Positions 1 through 8,156 of a DNA stretch of 64,000 bases are shown one piece after another. Under the pieces are notes generated by a model. That model was not told where the DNA came from. It saw nothing but the letters and a program-made list of their open reading frames with translations, and ran no database searches. Source of the stretch: an uncultured cyanobacterium (GTDB lineage: Bacteria > Cyanobacteriota > Cyanobacteriia > PCC-6307 > Cyanobiaceae); the NCBI GenBank assembly GCA_903917565.1, contig CAIXBB010000001.1, positions 1-64,000 of the forward strand, written 5' to 3'. The translations under genes and the position numbers were made by a program. How positions within the stretch are numbered: the first letter of the stretch is position 1; every line of letters begins with the position of its first letter.

Positions 1-789
1 CGAGGCGTACTGGAAGATCAGGCGACCGAAGTAACCGTGGGCAGCCACGATGTTGTAGGTCTCCTCTTCCTGGCCGAACTTGTAGCCGTAGTTCTGCGAC
101 TCGCTCTCGGTGGTTTCACGCACCAGGGAGCTGGTGACGAGCGAACCGTGCATGGCGGAGAACAGGGAGCCACCGAACACACCCGCCACACCCAGCATGT
201 GGAAGGGATGCATCAGGATGTTGTGCTCAGCCTGGAACACCAGCATGAAGTTGAAGGTGCCGCTGATGCCGAGGGGCATGCCGTCCGAAAAAGACCCCTG
301 ACCGAAGGGATAGATCAGGAACACCGCGAAGGCCGCCGAGAGGGGGGCGGAGTAGGCGACGCAGATCCAGGGGCGCATGCCGAGGCGGTAGGAAAGCTCC
401 CACTGGCGGCCCATGTAGGCGGAAATGCCGATCAGGAAGTGGAAGACCACCAGCTGGTAGGGGCCACCGTTGTACAGCCACTCATCGAGGCTGGCGGCTT
501 CCCAGATGGGGTAGATGTGCAGGCCGATGGCGTTGCTCGAAGGAACAACGGCGCCGGAGATGATGTTGTTGCCGTAGATCAGGGAGCCAGCGACGGGCTC
601 ACGGATGCCGTCGATGTCGACGGAGGGTGCCGCGATGAAAGCGACGATGAAGCAGATGGTGGCGGTCAGCAGGCAGGGGATCATCAGCACACCGAACCAA
701 CCGACGTAGATGCGGTTGTTGGTGGAGGTGACCCACGAACAGAAGCTTTCCCAGCTTCCGGCGCGGCCGCTGCGGATGGCAGTGGTCAT
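1..789 (-). CDS. psbA: Photosystem II D1 protein, 3' end outside the window
   Basis: D1 is the thylakoid reaction-centre subunit of photosystem II. With D2 it carries P680, pheophytin, the QB site and most ligands of the manganese cluster. The 263 visible codons run from the N terminus ([13 protein letters not shown]) to the serine of FQYAS, equivalent to Ser264 in the QB pocket; about 95 residues are missing. Visible landmarks are [13 protein letters not shown], the YZ tyrosine in [10 protein letters not shown], the Asp of SFSDG (Asp170), and AEHN and HPFH (Glu189, His190, His198). The protein is one residue shorter at the N terminus than the reference numbering. Standard position 130 is Gln (GRQWELSY), the D1:1 low-light type. 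The start at 789 fits the conserved N terminus, but no good Shine-Dalgarno is seen. Confidence 0.98.
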   Translation of the reverse strand, partial: MTTAIRSGRAGSWESFCSWVTSTNNRIYVGWFGVLMIPCLLTATICFIVAFIAAPSVDIDGIREPVAGSLIYGNNIISGAVVPSSNAIGLHIYPIWEAASLDEWLYNGGPYQLVVFHFLIGISAYMGRQWELSYRLGMRPWICVAYSAPLSAAFAVFLIYPFGQGSFSDGMPLGISGTFNFMLVFQAEHNILMHPFHMLGVAGVFGGSLFSAMHGSLVTSSLVRETTESESQNYGYKFGQEEETYNIVAAHGYFGRLIFQYAS

Positions 790-900
790 GGAAGTAAGAC
801 GGTAGGAAAAGGCAGAGATACCTCCACAAGGGAGGTCCATTCACATTAAGTAACTCCAGTCTGGATCGGCCCGGAGCGCAATGATCCTTCAGCCAATCGT
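790..900 (-). promoter_or_regulatory. psbA leader and upstream region
   Basis: This is the upstream sequence of psbA on the minus strand. A small hairpin (ACCTCC / GGAGGT, 5-base loop, 820-836) would lie in the leader about 31 bases before the start codon and could affect mRNA stability or ribosome access. An A/T-rich TTACTTAATG stretch around 845-855 is the best -10-like patch. I see no convincing -35 element at the right distance, so the promoter is not assigned. Confidence 0.35.
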
Positions 901-958
901 GCGGCTCCATAAAGAATGTTCATGAAGTTGTCTTCATGAACATTCTTTATGGAGCCGC
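901..958. repeat. Perfect 26-bp-arm inverted repeat, 6-base loop
   Basis: The arms at 901-926 and 933-958 are exact reverse complements and the loop is GTTGTC. The arms are 42 percent GC (11 of 26), far below their surroundings. The right arm contains the stop codon (947-949) and last codons of the DUF697 gene, so the hairpin forms at the very end of that transcript and just before the psbA upstream region. No T-tract follows on either strand. It may be a terminator or processing site that insulates psbA, or a mobile or duplicated palindrome; the sequence alone does not decide. Confidence 0.9.
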
Positions 959-2344
959 TGCCAGGGGGCCGGCCCCGGGGGAGGCCAGCTGCTGGCCGAT
1001 CCAGCCGCGCCCCTGCTGCAGGAACCTCGCCCAGTCCAGCTTCTCCGCTTCGGCCGCCCGCGCCACCAGCAGGGGCGCTTCCCGCTTGATCCGCTCCAGG
1101 TCAGGAGCCTCCACGCCAGCAGAGAGGGCCAACACATCGGCCATGGCATGGCACACCACCCGGGTGAGATAGGCCGCGCTCATGGCCTGGAGTGCCCCGC
1201 CCACCAGCCAGGTGGCTCCATGGAGACGCACGGCCGCCGCCAGGGCCTGGCTGCTCCACTCCACCACCCCCAGCAACAGCGAGGCCTTGGCCAGCTCGAC
1301 GGCGGCAGCCTTGAGCTGCTCCACGCTCCAGGGGCAGTCCCAGAGACGGGCCATCTCCTGGAGCATCAGTCCGTTGGCCGCCGCCAGCACCACCAGATCC
1401 ACCGAGGGCAGGGGGGCGGCGAACACCCCCGCCGCCGCCAACCACTGGGTGCGCTGCTGCAGCTGCACAAGCCGCTGCCGCCGCAGGCGCTCCAGCTCTG
1501 CCTGCCAATGGCGGTGCAGATCTTCGCTGCGCCGCAGCGGTGTGGCCCGGCGCAGGGCGGCAGCCTCACGCACCAGCCAGCGGGCCAGGGGCTGCAGGCT
1601 GGCCGTCAGCCCTTCGGGGTGGCCGTCCCAGGGCAGGACCCGCTCCGGGGCGACGGCGGGCCACTGGGACACCAGCTCGGCTGCCAGGGAGAGGAGATCG
1701 CAGGGAGCCTCCGGTTGCACCAGCAGCCAGACGGGCTGGCCCGCCGGCACCGCTTCGAGCCAGCGGAGATCGGCGGCCCGCAGGGGGGTCACCAGGTGGA
1801 ACACCACCACATCGGCGGCGGCGAACCCGTCCGGCCAGCGGCGTTCCCGGCTCACCGCCGGCAGGGCTTCGCCCCACCGAAGGCTGAGGGCCAGCCGGCC
1901 ACGCAGGGCCTGCTGGAGCTGGGGCGCCCAGGAGGCGTCGGGGGCGACGGAGCCCACCAGGGCCAGCTGCAGTCCGGATCGTGCCCCTTCGTCGCGCAGG
2001 GCGGCCAGTCTTGACCGGCGCCGCGCCTGGCCTTCGCCGGGCTCGCCTTCCAGCCGCTCGAACTGGAGCAGAAGGTCGTCGCAGCGCCGCAGCCAGGCCT
2101 CGAAGGTGCTCGGCAGCTGTGGCGCCGCCAGCCGGGTGGGCCCCCGGCCCAGCCACCACCAGCCCGCGGCGATCCCCGCCAACCCCATCAGGCCCAATCC
2201 TTCACCGGGCAGCGACCGCAGGAGCAGCTCTCCCCCCAGCATCCCCCCGGCGAGCATCAGGGCCTGCCTGCCCCAGCCGGCAGACAGCAGGGTGCGCGAC
2301 AGCGAGGACAGGGCGGCTGGGCGCAGGGGATCCTGGGGCGTCAC
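947..2344 (-). CDS. DUF697-family membrane-associated protein with a degenerate GTPase-like middle region
   Basis: This 465-residue protein has hydrophobic segments near residues 27-65. The middle region (about 125-240) follows a Ras-like GTPase outline: a strand LQLALVGS, then ADVVVFHLVTPL and PVWLLVQ strands. The C-terminal region (about 300-450) is helical and matches DUF697 (LPSVDLVVLAAANGLMLQEM). There is no P-loop GKS/T after LALVGS and no NKxD, so nucleotide binding looks lost. DUF697 proteins are often linked to membrane GTPases, but their role is poorly known. The gene diverges from the one at 2451 and ends inside the 901-958 inverted repeat. Family assignment is moderately sure; function is unknown. 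Confidence 0.75.
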   Translation of the reverse strand: MTPQDPLRPAALSSLSRTLLSAGWGRQALMLAGGMLGGELLLRSLPGEGLGLMGLAGIAAGWWWLGRGPTRLAAPQLPSTFEAWLRRCDDLLLQFERLEGEPGEGQARRRSRLAALRDEGARSGLQLALVGSVAPDASWAPQLQQALRGRLALSLRWGEALPAVSRERRWPDGFAAADVVVFHLVTPLRAADLRWLEAVPAGQPVWLLVQPEAPCDLLSLAAELVSQWPAVAPERVLPWDGHPEGLTASLQPLARWLVREAAALRRATPLRRSEDLHRHWQAELERLRRQRLVQLQQRTQWLAAAGVFAAPLPSVDLVVLAAANGLMLQEMARLWDCPWSVEQLKAAAVELAKASLLLGVVEWSSQALAAAVRLHGATWLVGGALQAMSAAYLTRVVCHAMADVLALSAGVEAPDLERIKREAPLLVARAAEAEKLDWARFLQQGRGWIGQQLASPGAGPLAAAP

Positions 2345-2450
2345 GGGTGGCTACCGGCGGCGATGCCTCTCTAGCTCAGAAGTGACGGGGCTCACACCCC
2401 CGACCACCTCCCTGAAGCCATGGCCCCTGCAGAGCCCGGCGGGACGCAGC

Positions 2451-3047
2451 ATGATTCCTGTAGTCGTCGGGGTCCGTTCCGTGCCGTCTTCCGATGCCCG
2501 TGCCGGCCAGGCTGCGACGGTGGACGGCCTGTTCCTGCTGGAAGACCACCTTCAGGAGCTGCGCCGTGCCCTGGTGGAGCTGCGCGGCTGCGACCGCTGG
2601 CACGGCGGCCTGCCGGTGCTGCTGCTGGAGCGCTGCTGGCTGCGCCTCAGCCGCGTCCCGGTGGAGCGTCTCGCCCAGCGGCTGCCTCCGGACTGCAGCC
2701 AGGAGGCCCCCGAGCTGTGCCGTTACCGGGAGCTGGTGGCGACAGGTCGCTCGCCCTGGGAAGCCGAACGGCTCTGCTGGGAGGACTTCGGGGCGGAGGC
2801 CTGCCGGGAAGCCCTGCGCAAGTTCTGGGCCGCCCAGGAACGGGGGACCCAGGGCTGGACCCTGGAGACCTATCTGGATCTGCTGCAGCAGTACCGCCAG
2901 CGCTTCGCCCAGGAGGGCCCACGGCCTGTGCCGCTGCTGGTCCTGGCCCGGCGGGAAGGCCCCGAGCGTCGCGGCAGGCATCGGCTGCTGTGGTTGGGGC
3001 CTGATGCGGCCGAGGGCCGGCCGTCGATGCGCGACACTTGCCCCTGA
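2451..3047 (+). CDS. Conserved hypothetical protein (198 aa)
   Basis: I do not recognise a family. The protein is soluble, with no signal peptide or membrane segment. It is predicted mostly helical and rich in Leu, Arg and Glu (EDHLQELRRALVEL near the N terminus, SPWEAERLCWEDFG mid-protein). The ATG at 2451 is the first ATG in a frame that stays open far upstream, so the N terminus is uncertain; no Shine-Dalgarno is seen. It sits 15 bases before the next gene and in line with trpS, suggesting one transcript. Codon use is typical of the window, which supports a real gene. No function can be inferred. Confidence 0.7.
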   Translation: MIPVVVGVRSVPSSDARAGQAATVDGLFLLEDHLQELRRALVELRGCDRWHGGLPVLLLERCWLRLSRVPVERLAQRLPPDCSQEAPELCRYRELVATGRSPWEAERLCWEDFGAEACREALRKFWAAQERGTQGWTLETYLDLLQQYRQRFAQEGPRPVPLLVLARREGPERRGRHRLLWLGPDAAEGRPSMRDTCP

Positions 3048-3062
3048 TTGCAGGCTGCGGCC

Positions 3063-3650
3063 ATGGGCGACGACACCAACACTCCTCATCCTGTGGGCTC
3101 CAGCCGTGGGGACTCCCCCGAGCGGGGGGGGCGTTCGGGGCCGAACAGGGAACCGGGCGGCTTCCGCATCCGCCTGAGTGATAACGAGTTGCAGGCGGCC
3201 CGCGCCCTCCAGGACGCCTTCGGCCTGCGCTCCACGGTGGCGGTGCTGGGCTTTGCCCTGCGCACCCTTGCCGACCAGCTGGAAAAGGGGCAACTTGAGG
3301 CCCTGGTCGCCGAGAACCGGGCCCAGGCGGGCACCCGCGCTCCTGCCCCCCGGGGGGGTGAGCCCCGTCGTGTCGTGGGCGACGGCCAACCCCGCTCCGG
3401 GGGCCGTGGCGGCCACGGCGGCGCCCGGATTGATCCCTTTGCCCGGCCCAGCAAGCCTCCGCTTCCGGTTGAGGTGAGCGAACCCGAAGCACCTGCCGAG
3501 CAGGTGGCCCCAGATTCCGCCGAGGTGACCCCAGATTTCGCAGATGCGGCCCAAGATTCCGTCGAAGCGGCCCCGGATTCCCTTGACGAGCCTGGCGAAG
3601 CGCCGATCGCCGCCTCCGAATCCGAGGCCGACGCCACCCCGGACGCGTGA
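3063..3650 (+). CDS. Hypothetical protein, ribbon-helix-helix-like N terminus and acidic repeat tail (195 aa)
   Basis: After a Pro/Gly/Arg-rich start, residues about 35-80 (FRIRLSDNELQAARAL followed by two helices) resemble a ribbon-helix-helix or CopG-like DNA-binding fold; this is inference from pattern. The middle is Gly/Arg-rich and disordered. The C terminus is acidic and contains four 7-residue repeats (residues 148-175). The ATG at 3063 is preferred to a TTG at 3048. The stop overlaps the trpS start by four bases (GTGA), so the two genes are probably translated together. A regulator of its own operon is possible but unproven. Confidence 0.7.
   Translation: MGDDTNTPHPVGSSRGDSPERGGRSGPNREPGGFRIRLSDNELQAARALQDAFGLRSTVAVLGFALRTLADQLEKGQLEALVAENRAQAGTRAPAPRGGEPRRVVGDGQPRSGGRGGHGGARIDPFARPSKPPLPVEVSEPEAPAEQVAPDSAEVTPDFADAAQDSVEAAPDSLDEPGEAPIAASESEADATPDA
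3504..3587 (+). repeat. Four tandem 21-bp coding repeats
   Basis: There are four consecutive 21-base units. They encode VAPDSAE, VTPDFAD, AAQDSVE and AAPDSLD within the hypothetical protein upstream of trpS. The units diverge at several bases, so this is an old in-frame expansion giving an acidic, probably disordered tail. Confidence 0.9.
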
Positions 3651-4684
3651 TCCAGCCCAGCACCGCGCCGGCACGGCCCCGGGTGCTGTCCGGTGTGCAA
3701 CCCACCGGGGCCCTGCACCTGGGCAACTGGCTCGGGGCGATTCGCAACTGGGTGGATCTGCAGGACAGCCACGAGACCTTCTTCTGCGTGGTCGACCTGC
3801 ATGCGATCACGGTGCCCCACGATCCGAAGCGTCTGGCGGAGGACACCCTCACCACGGCGGCCCTGTATCTGGCCTGCGGCATCGACCCGCAGCGCGCCAC
3901 CGTGTTCGCGCAGAGCCAGGTGAGTGCCCACAGCGAGCTCTGCTGGTTGCTCAATTGCGTCACCCCGCTCAACTGGCTGGAGCGGATGATCCAGTTCAAG
4001 GAGAAGGCGCTCAAGCAGGGCGACAACGTCTCCGTCGGCCTGCTGGATTACCCGGTGCTGATGGCCGCGGACATCCTTCTCTATGACGCCGACCTGGTGC
4101 CGGTGGGCGAAGACCAGAAACAGCATCTCGAACTGGCCCGGGACATCGCCCAGCAGCGGGTCAACGCCCGCTACGCGCCAGACCCGGAGCACCCCATCCT
4201 CAAGGTGCCCGAGCCCCTGATCCTCCGGGAGGGGGCGAGGGTGATGAGCCTGATCGACGGCAGCGCCAAGATGAGCAAGAGCGACCCCAACGAGGGCTCC
4301 CGCATCACCCTGCTGGATCCCCCCGAGGTCATCACCCGCAAGATCAAACGGGCCAAGACCGATCCGGTCATGGGCCTGGAGTTCGGCAACCCGGAGCGGC
4401 CGGAAGCCGACAACCTGCTCGGGCTCTATGCCCTGGTGTCCGGCCTCGGCCGCGAGCAGGCGGCGGCGGCGTGCGCCTCCATGGGCTGGGGAGCCTTCAA
4501 GCCCCTGCTGGCGGAGGCCACGGTGGAAGCCCTCAGGCCCCTGCAGCAGCGCTACGGGGAACTGCGCAGCGATCCGGCCACCCTCGAGGCCGTTCTGAGG
4601 GACGGGCGGGAGCGCGCTTCGGCCGTTGCCGGGGTGACGCTGCAGCGGGTGCGCCGTGCCCTTGGATTTCTGGCATTGAACTGA
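3647..4684 (+). CDS. trpS: Tryptophanyl-tRNA synthetase
   Basis: A class I aminoacyl-tRNA synthetase that charges tRNA-Trp in the cytoplasm. The HIGH-type motif is in PTGALHLGNW (about residues 19-28) and the KMSKS loop in AKMSKSDPN (about 207-214). The 345-residue length is normal for bacterial TrpRS. The best start is a GTG at 3647 overlapping the previous stop (GTGA); there is no ATG before the conserved RVLSGVQPTG. The next gene is 298 bases away, so trpS probably ends the operon, though I see no clear T-tract terminator. Confidence 0.97.
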   Translation: MIQPSTAPARPRVLSGVQPTGALHLGNWLGAIRNWVDLQDSHETFFCVVDLHAITVPHDPKRLAEDTLTTAALYLACGIDPQRATVFAQSQVSAHSELCWLLNCVTPLNWLERMIQFKEKALKQGDNVSVGLLDYPVLMAADILLYDADLVPVGEDQKQHLELARDIAQQRVNARYAPDPEHPILKVPEPLILREGARVMSLIDGSAKMSKSDPNEGSRITLLDPPEVITRKIKRAKTDPVMGLEFGNPERPEADNLLGLYALVSGLGREQAAAACASMGWGAFKPLLAEATVEALRPLQQRYGELRSDPATLEAVLRDGRERASAVAGVTLQRVRRALGFLALN

Positions 4685-4982
4685 AGCAAGGGGTGGCCCT
4701 GCTGGCAAGGCGCAGTCGGAATGTGTGAATCAAACGTTATGTATTGATCACGACAACTGATCGTTCGCCGTGGGTGAACTACCTGTTCCCTGGTGCCCTG
4801 CCATGGCGGGTGGAGCCCAGGGAGCTGCTGGACATCTCCCTGGCCTGACTGAAGATTTCCTGAATGCCAGCCCCCAGGATGGGTGGGCCATGCACGTTGG
4901 GGCCTGTTCTGTCCAGTACGGGCGCAGGGGTCTGGCCTTCGGGGGCTGGCTCTGAGCAAGGTCAGGGTCCCCTGACGACCCC
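4685..4982. other. Intergenic stretch with an A/T-rich patch
   Basis: These 298 bases lie between trpS and the lysozyme gene. The part at 4720-4765 is clearly A/T-richer than the rest and contains GATC-based short dyads. It is the most likely place for the promoter of the downstream gene, but no -10/-35 pair is convincing. A 61-codon ATG frame at 4770-4955 has no recognisable content. I see no tRNA or known small RNA here. Confidence 0.5.
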
Positions 4983-5651
4983 TTGCTGTTGCGTTTCCGT
5001 TTCCCGCCGCCGCCGAAGTCCCATCAGCGTGGCCCGCTTGCCCTGGTGCTGCTGCTGCTGCTGCCGATGGTGCAACGGCCGGTCGCACCGGTGCCCCAGC
5101 CAGCGGCCCGAGCGGCGGCAAGGCCCATCGCCCAGCCGGCCATTCCGGTGGCGGTGGCGGAGGCCACCGGTCCCTACGGGATCACCCCCGAGAGACGGGC
5201 CCTGCTCAACACGATCCGCTTCGCTGAAGGCACCTGGATCGGCGGCAGCCAGGAGGGATACCGGGTGCTCTACGGCGGTGATCGCTTCGACGATCTCAGC
5301 CGGCACCCGGACATGGTGGTACGGCGTCGCCATGCCAGCGCCGCCGCCGGGGCCTATCAGTTTCTGCCCACGACCTGGGACAAGGCCGCCGAGGAGCTCC
5401 AGCTCAGGGATTTCCGACCCGCCAGCCAGGATCAGGCGGCCCTGCATCTGGTGCAGGAGCGGGGGGCGCTGCAGTCCTTCGATCGCCAGGGCCTCACGGC
5501 CGAGGTGCTGGCGCGGCTGGCACCGGAATGGGCCTCGCTGCCGACGCTTGAGGGGGTCAGCCACTACGGCCAGCCCGTGAAAGCCCGCAGCGAGCTGCAG
5601 CACTTCTACCAGCGGGAACTGGAACGGCTGCGCCGGCTCACCAGCGCCTGA
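4983..5651 (+). CDS. Exported phage-type lysozyme/muramidase (GH24/GH104-like)
   Basis: This 222-residue protein would cleave the peptidoglycan glycan backbone. The N terminus has a basic segment then PLALVLLLLLPMV, consistent with a signal peptide or anchor, then a Pro/Ala linker. The catalytic domain (about residues 58-185) resembles phage lambda-like endolysins: PYGITPERRALL, a candidate catalytic Glu in IRFAEGTW, GYRVLYGG, and the family hallmark AGAYQFLPTTWD. A TTG at 4983 is the only usual start after the upstream stop at 4953 that keeps the hydrophobic segment. No phage genes surround it, so it is more likely a resident wall-remodelling enzyme. It converges on the TM2 gene across a shared hairpin. 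Confidence 0.85.
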   Translation: MLLRFRFPPPPKSHQRGPLALVLLLLLPMVQRPVAPVPQPAARAAARPIAQPAIPVAVAEATGPYGITPERRALLNTIRFAEGTWIGGSQEGYRVLYGGDRFDDLSRHPDMVVRRRHASAAAGAYQFLPTTWDKAAEELQLRDFRPASQDQAALHLVQERGALQSFDRQGLTAEVLARLAPEWASLPTLEGVSHYGQPVKARSELQHFYQRELERLRRLTSA

Positions 5652-5662
5652 GCCTGCTCAGG
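5647..5662. terminator. Stop-codon-spanning hairpin between convergent genes
   Basis: CCTGAG and CTCAGG arms flank a 4-base loop. The TGA stops of the lysozyme gene (5649-5651) and the TM2 gene (5658-5660 on the minus strand) lie in opposite arms, so the same stem could form in both transcripts. There is no T-tract. Confidence 0.5.
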
Positions 5663-6191
5663 GCTCCCGATACACCACGCGGCCCCGTTCGTCGTTGCCC
5701 ACATCAAGCAGGTGGTTGAACAGCAGCCGCTCGATCTCAGCGCTGACCACGCTGCTGTTGGCCTGGGGAGGAAGCTGGAGCTCCAGCAGCGCGTCGTTGA
5801 GGGTGAAGCCGGCCTTGCCGGCACGTCGAGCGAGCTGCAGCACCTGCCGTTCGATCGGGGGAAAGGTCGCCGTTTCGCTGCCCGCCAAGGCCTCCTCCAG
5901 CAGCAGGGACTGGTTGGCCTGCCGCACCATGTCGGGCACCAGCACCAGATCCAGCAGCTGGCCGATGCCGCAGAGCCCGAAGGTGAGCAGCCAGAGAATG
6001 CCGCTGAGGGGTTTGCGGTTGTAGAAACGCGGCAGGCCGCACAGACCCACCAGGCAGGTGCACCACAGCAGGTAGCTGAGGGCCACGCTGCGCCGCTCGG
6101 CCGCGCGGTTGAACGTCAACCCCGCGAGGCGGCTGGGGGCTGGCCGCTGATCTGGGCTCTGGACGGGTCCTGGCGTGGGTCGGGCAGCCAT
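5658..6191 (-). CDS. TM2 domain-containing membrane protein
   Basis: This 177-residue protein has two membrane helices at about residues 38-58 and 63-86 in the TM2 pattern: a helix ending GLPRFYNRK, a short turn, then GILWLLTFGLCGIGQLLDL with the polar Asp of the family. The C-terminal half is soluble and helical (PPIERQVLQLARRAGKAGFTL), resembling a small winged-helix or helical module also seen in cyanobacterial TM2 proteins. TM2 function is not known. The ATG at 6191 follows naturally after the thrS upstream gap, and the gene diverges from thrS. Confidence 0.88.
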   Translation of the reverse strand: MAARPTPGPVQSPDQRPAPSRLAGLTFNRAAERRSVALSYLLWCTCLVGLCGLPRFYNRKPLSGILWLLTFGLCGIGQLLDLVLVPDMVRQANQSLLLEEALAGSETATFPPIERQVLQLARRAGKAGFTLNDALLELQLPPQANSSVVSAEIERLLFNHLLDVGNDERGRVVYREP

Positions 6192-6308
6192 CAGAGTGCT
6201 CAGCCCCTCTAACTTAGGTCGGCTGCCGCGCGTCTACGGCCCCCGGCAGAGGAGCGGGGGAGGGGCCATCGGTGGGCCTCGATACCATGCCTTCAACAGG
6301 TGCCCTCC

Positions 6309-8156
6309 ATGACGTCCGCGCCCCCTTCACCGGTGCCACCGGCCTCCAGCCCCGCCACCTCCGGTGGCTCTCCTTCCGATGGCGTCGCCATCGTGCTGCC
6401 GAAAACAAGTGAAAGCCCCCAGCTGCTGCGGATCCGCCATTCGATGAGCCATGTGCTGGCCATGGCGGTGCAGAAGCTCTTCCCCCGGGCCCAGGTCACC
6501 ATCGGTCCCTGGACCGAGAGCGGCTTCTACTACGACTTCGACAACCCGGATCCCTTCACCGAGGCCGACCTGAAGGCGATCCAGAAGGAGATGGGAAAGA
6601 TCATCGCCCGCAAGCTGCCCCTGGAGCGCATCGTGGTGAGCAGGGAGGAGGCCGAACGCCGCATCCGGGCCCAGAACGAGCCCTACAAGCTGGAGATCCT
6701 GGCGGGACTCACCGAACCGATCACGCTGTACACCCTGGGCGACCAATGGTGGGATCTCTGCGCCGGCCCCCACGTGGCCCACACCGGCGAACTCCACCCC
6801 AAGGCCTTCGCCCTCGAGAGCGTCGCCGGGGCCTACTGGCGCGGCGACGAGAAGCGGGCCCAGCTGCAGCGGATCTACGGCACCGCCTGGGAAACGCCGG
6901 AGCAGCTGGCCGAATACCAGCGGCGCAAGGAGGAGGCCCTGCGCCGCGACCATCGGCGCCTCGGCACCGACCTCGACCTCTATTCCATCGAGGAGGCGGC
7001 AGGCGCCGGCCTGGTGTTCTGGCATCCCCGCGGCGCCCGCATGCGGCTGCTGATCGAGGACTTCTGGCGAGCGGCCCACTTCGAGGACGGCTACGAGCTC
7101 CTGTACACCCCCCACGTGGCGGACCTCAGCCTGTGGAAGACCTCGGGGCACCTCGACTTCTACAGCGAGAGCATGTTCGGGCCGATGGCGGTGGACGAAC
7201 GGCAGTACCAGCTCAAGCCGATGAACTGCCCCTTCCACGTGCTCACCTACGCCAGCCGGCTGCGCTCCTACCGGGAGCTGCCGATCCGCTGGGCCGAACT
7301 CGGCACGGTGTACCGCTATGAACGGCCCGGGGTGATGCACGGGTTGATGCGGGTGCGGGGCTTCACCCAGGACGACGCCCACGTGTTCTGCCTGCCGGAG
7401 CAGATCTCCGATGAAATCCTTCGGGTGCTGAACCTCACCGAGCGCATCCTCTCCACCTTCGACTTCCGCAGCTACGAGATCCATCTCTCCACCCGTCCGG
7501 AGAAGTCGATCGGCGACGATGCCGTCTGGGATCTGGCCACCGCCGGCCTGGTGGAGGCCCTGGAGCGCAAGGGCTGGGCCTACAAGGTGGACGAGGGGGG
7601 CGGTGCCTTCTATGGCCCCAAGATCGATCTCAAGATCGAGGATGCGATCGGCCGGATGTGGCAGTGCTCGACCATCCAGCTCGACTTCAACCTGCCGGAA
7701 CGCTTCGATCTCCACTACGTGGCGGCCGACGGCAGCCGCTCAAGGCCGATCATGATCCACCGCGCCATCTTCGGCTCCCTGGAGCGCTTCTTCGGCGTGA
7801 TGGTGGAGAACTACGCCGGTGATTTCCCCTTCTGGCTCGCCCCCGAGCAGGTGCGGCTGCTGCCGGTCACCGACGACGCCCTCCCCTGGGCCGAGGAGCT
7901 CAGGGGCCAGCTGGTGGCCGCCGGCATCCGCGCCGGCATCGACCACAGCGGCGATCGGCTGGGCAAGCTGATCCGCAACGGCGAGCAGATGAAGATTCCC
8001 GTGCTGGGGGTTCTCGGTGCCCGTGAGGCCGAAACCCGCAGCGTCAGCCTGCGCAGTCGCCGCCAGGGGGATCTGGGCAGTGTGGAGGCTGACGCCCTGG
8101 TGAGCGCCGCTGCGGCGGCCAACGCGGGCCGGCAGGCCACCCTGGCCCTGGCATGA
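6309..8156 (+). CDS. thrS: Threonyl-tRNA synthetase (no TGS domain)
   Basis: A class II synthetase charging tRNA-Thr. After about 38 Pro/Ser-rich residues, the editing domain begins with the HxxxH motif (RHSMSH) and its partner CxxxH (CAGPH), both intact, so mischarged Ser-tRNA can presumably be hydrolysed. The catalytic core follows: MNCPFH with a zinc Cys, the motif 2 region YRYERPGVMHGL, QDDAH, FYGPK, and the motif 3 region around GSLERFFG. The C-terminal anticodon-binding domain ends near 600. The usual N-terminal TGS domain is absent, which I believe is usual in cyanobacteria. Length is 615. The ATG at 6309 is chosen over a GTG at 6300. The stop overlaps glk (ATGA). Confidence 0.97.
   Translation: MTSAPPSPVPPASSPATSGGSPSDGVAIVLPKTSESPQLLRIRHSMSHVLAMAVQKLFPRAQVTIGPWTESGFYYDFDNPDPFTEADLKAIQKEMGKIIARKLPLERIVVSREEAERRIRAQNEPYKLEILAGLTEPITLYTLGDQWWDLCAGPHVAHTGELHPKAFALESVAGAYWRGDEKRAQLQRIYGTAWETPEQLAEYQRRKEEALRRDHRRLGTDLDLYSIEEAAGAGLVFWHPRGARMRLLIEDFWRAAHFEDGYELLYTPHVADLSLWKTSGHLDFYSESMFGPMAVDERQYQLKPMNCPFHVLTYASRLRSYRELPIRWAELGTVYRYERPGVMHGLMRVRGFTQDDAHVFCLPEQISDEILRVLNLTERILSTFDFRSYEIHLSTRPEKSIGDDAVWDLATAGLVEALERKGWAYKVDEGGGAFYGPKIDLKIEDAIGRMWQCSTIQLDFNLPERFDLHYVAADGSRSRPIMIHRAIFGSLERFFGVMVENYAGDFPFWLAPEQVRLLPVTDDALPWAEELRGQLVAAGIRAGIDHSGDRLGKLIRNGEQMKIPVLGVLGAREAETRSVSLRSRRQGDLGSVEADALVSAAAAANAGRQATLALA

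Noticed and set aside
901-958. Inverted repeat as the ends of an insertion sequence
   Set aside because: The arms are only six bases apart, so there is no room for a transposase, and no target duplication is visible.
4770-4955. 61-codon frame between trpS and the lysozyme gene
   Set aside because: No Shine-Dalgarno, no recognisable domain and odd composition; it probably arises by chance.
4983-5651. Lysozyme gene as a sign of a prophage
   Set aside because: No other phage-like gene (holin, integrase, capsid) is near and it carries its own signal-like N terminus.
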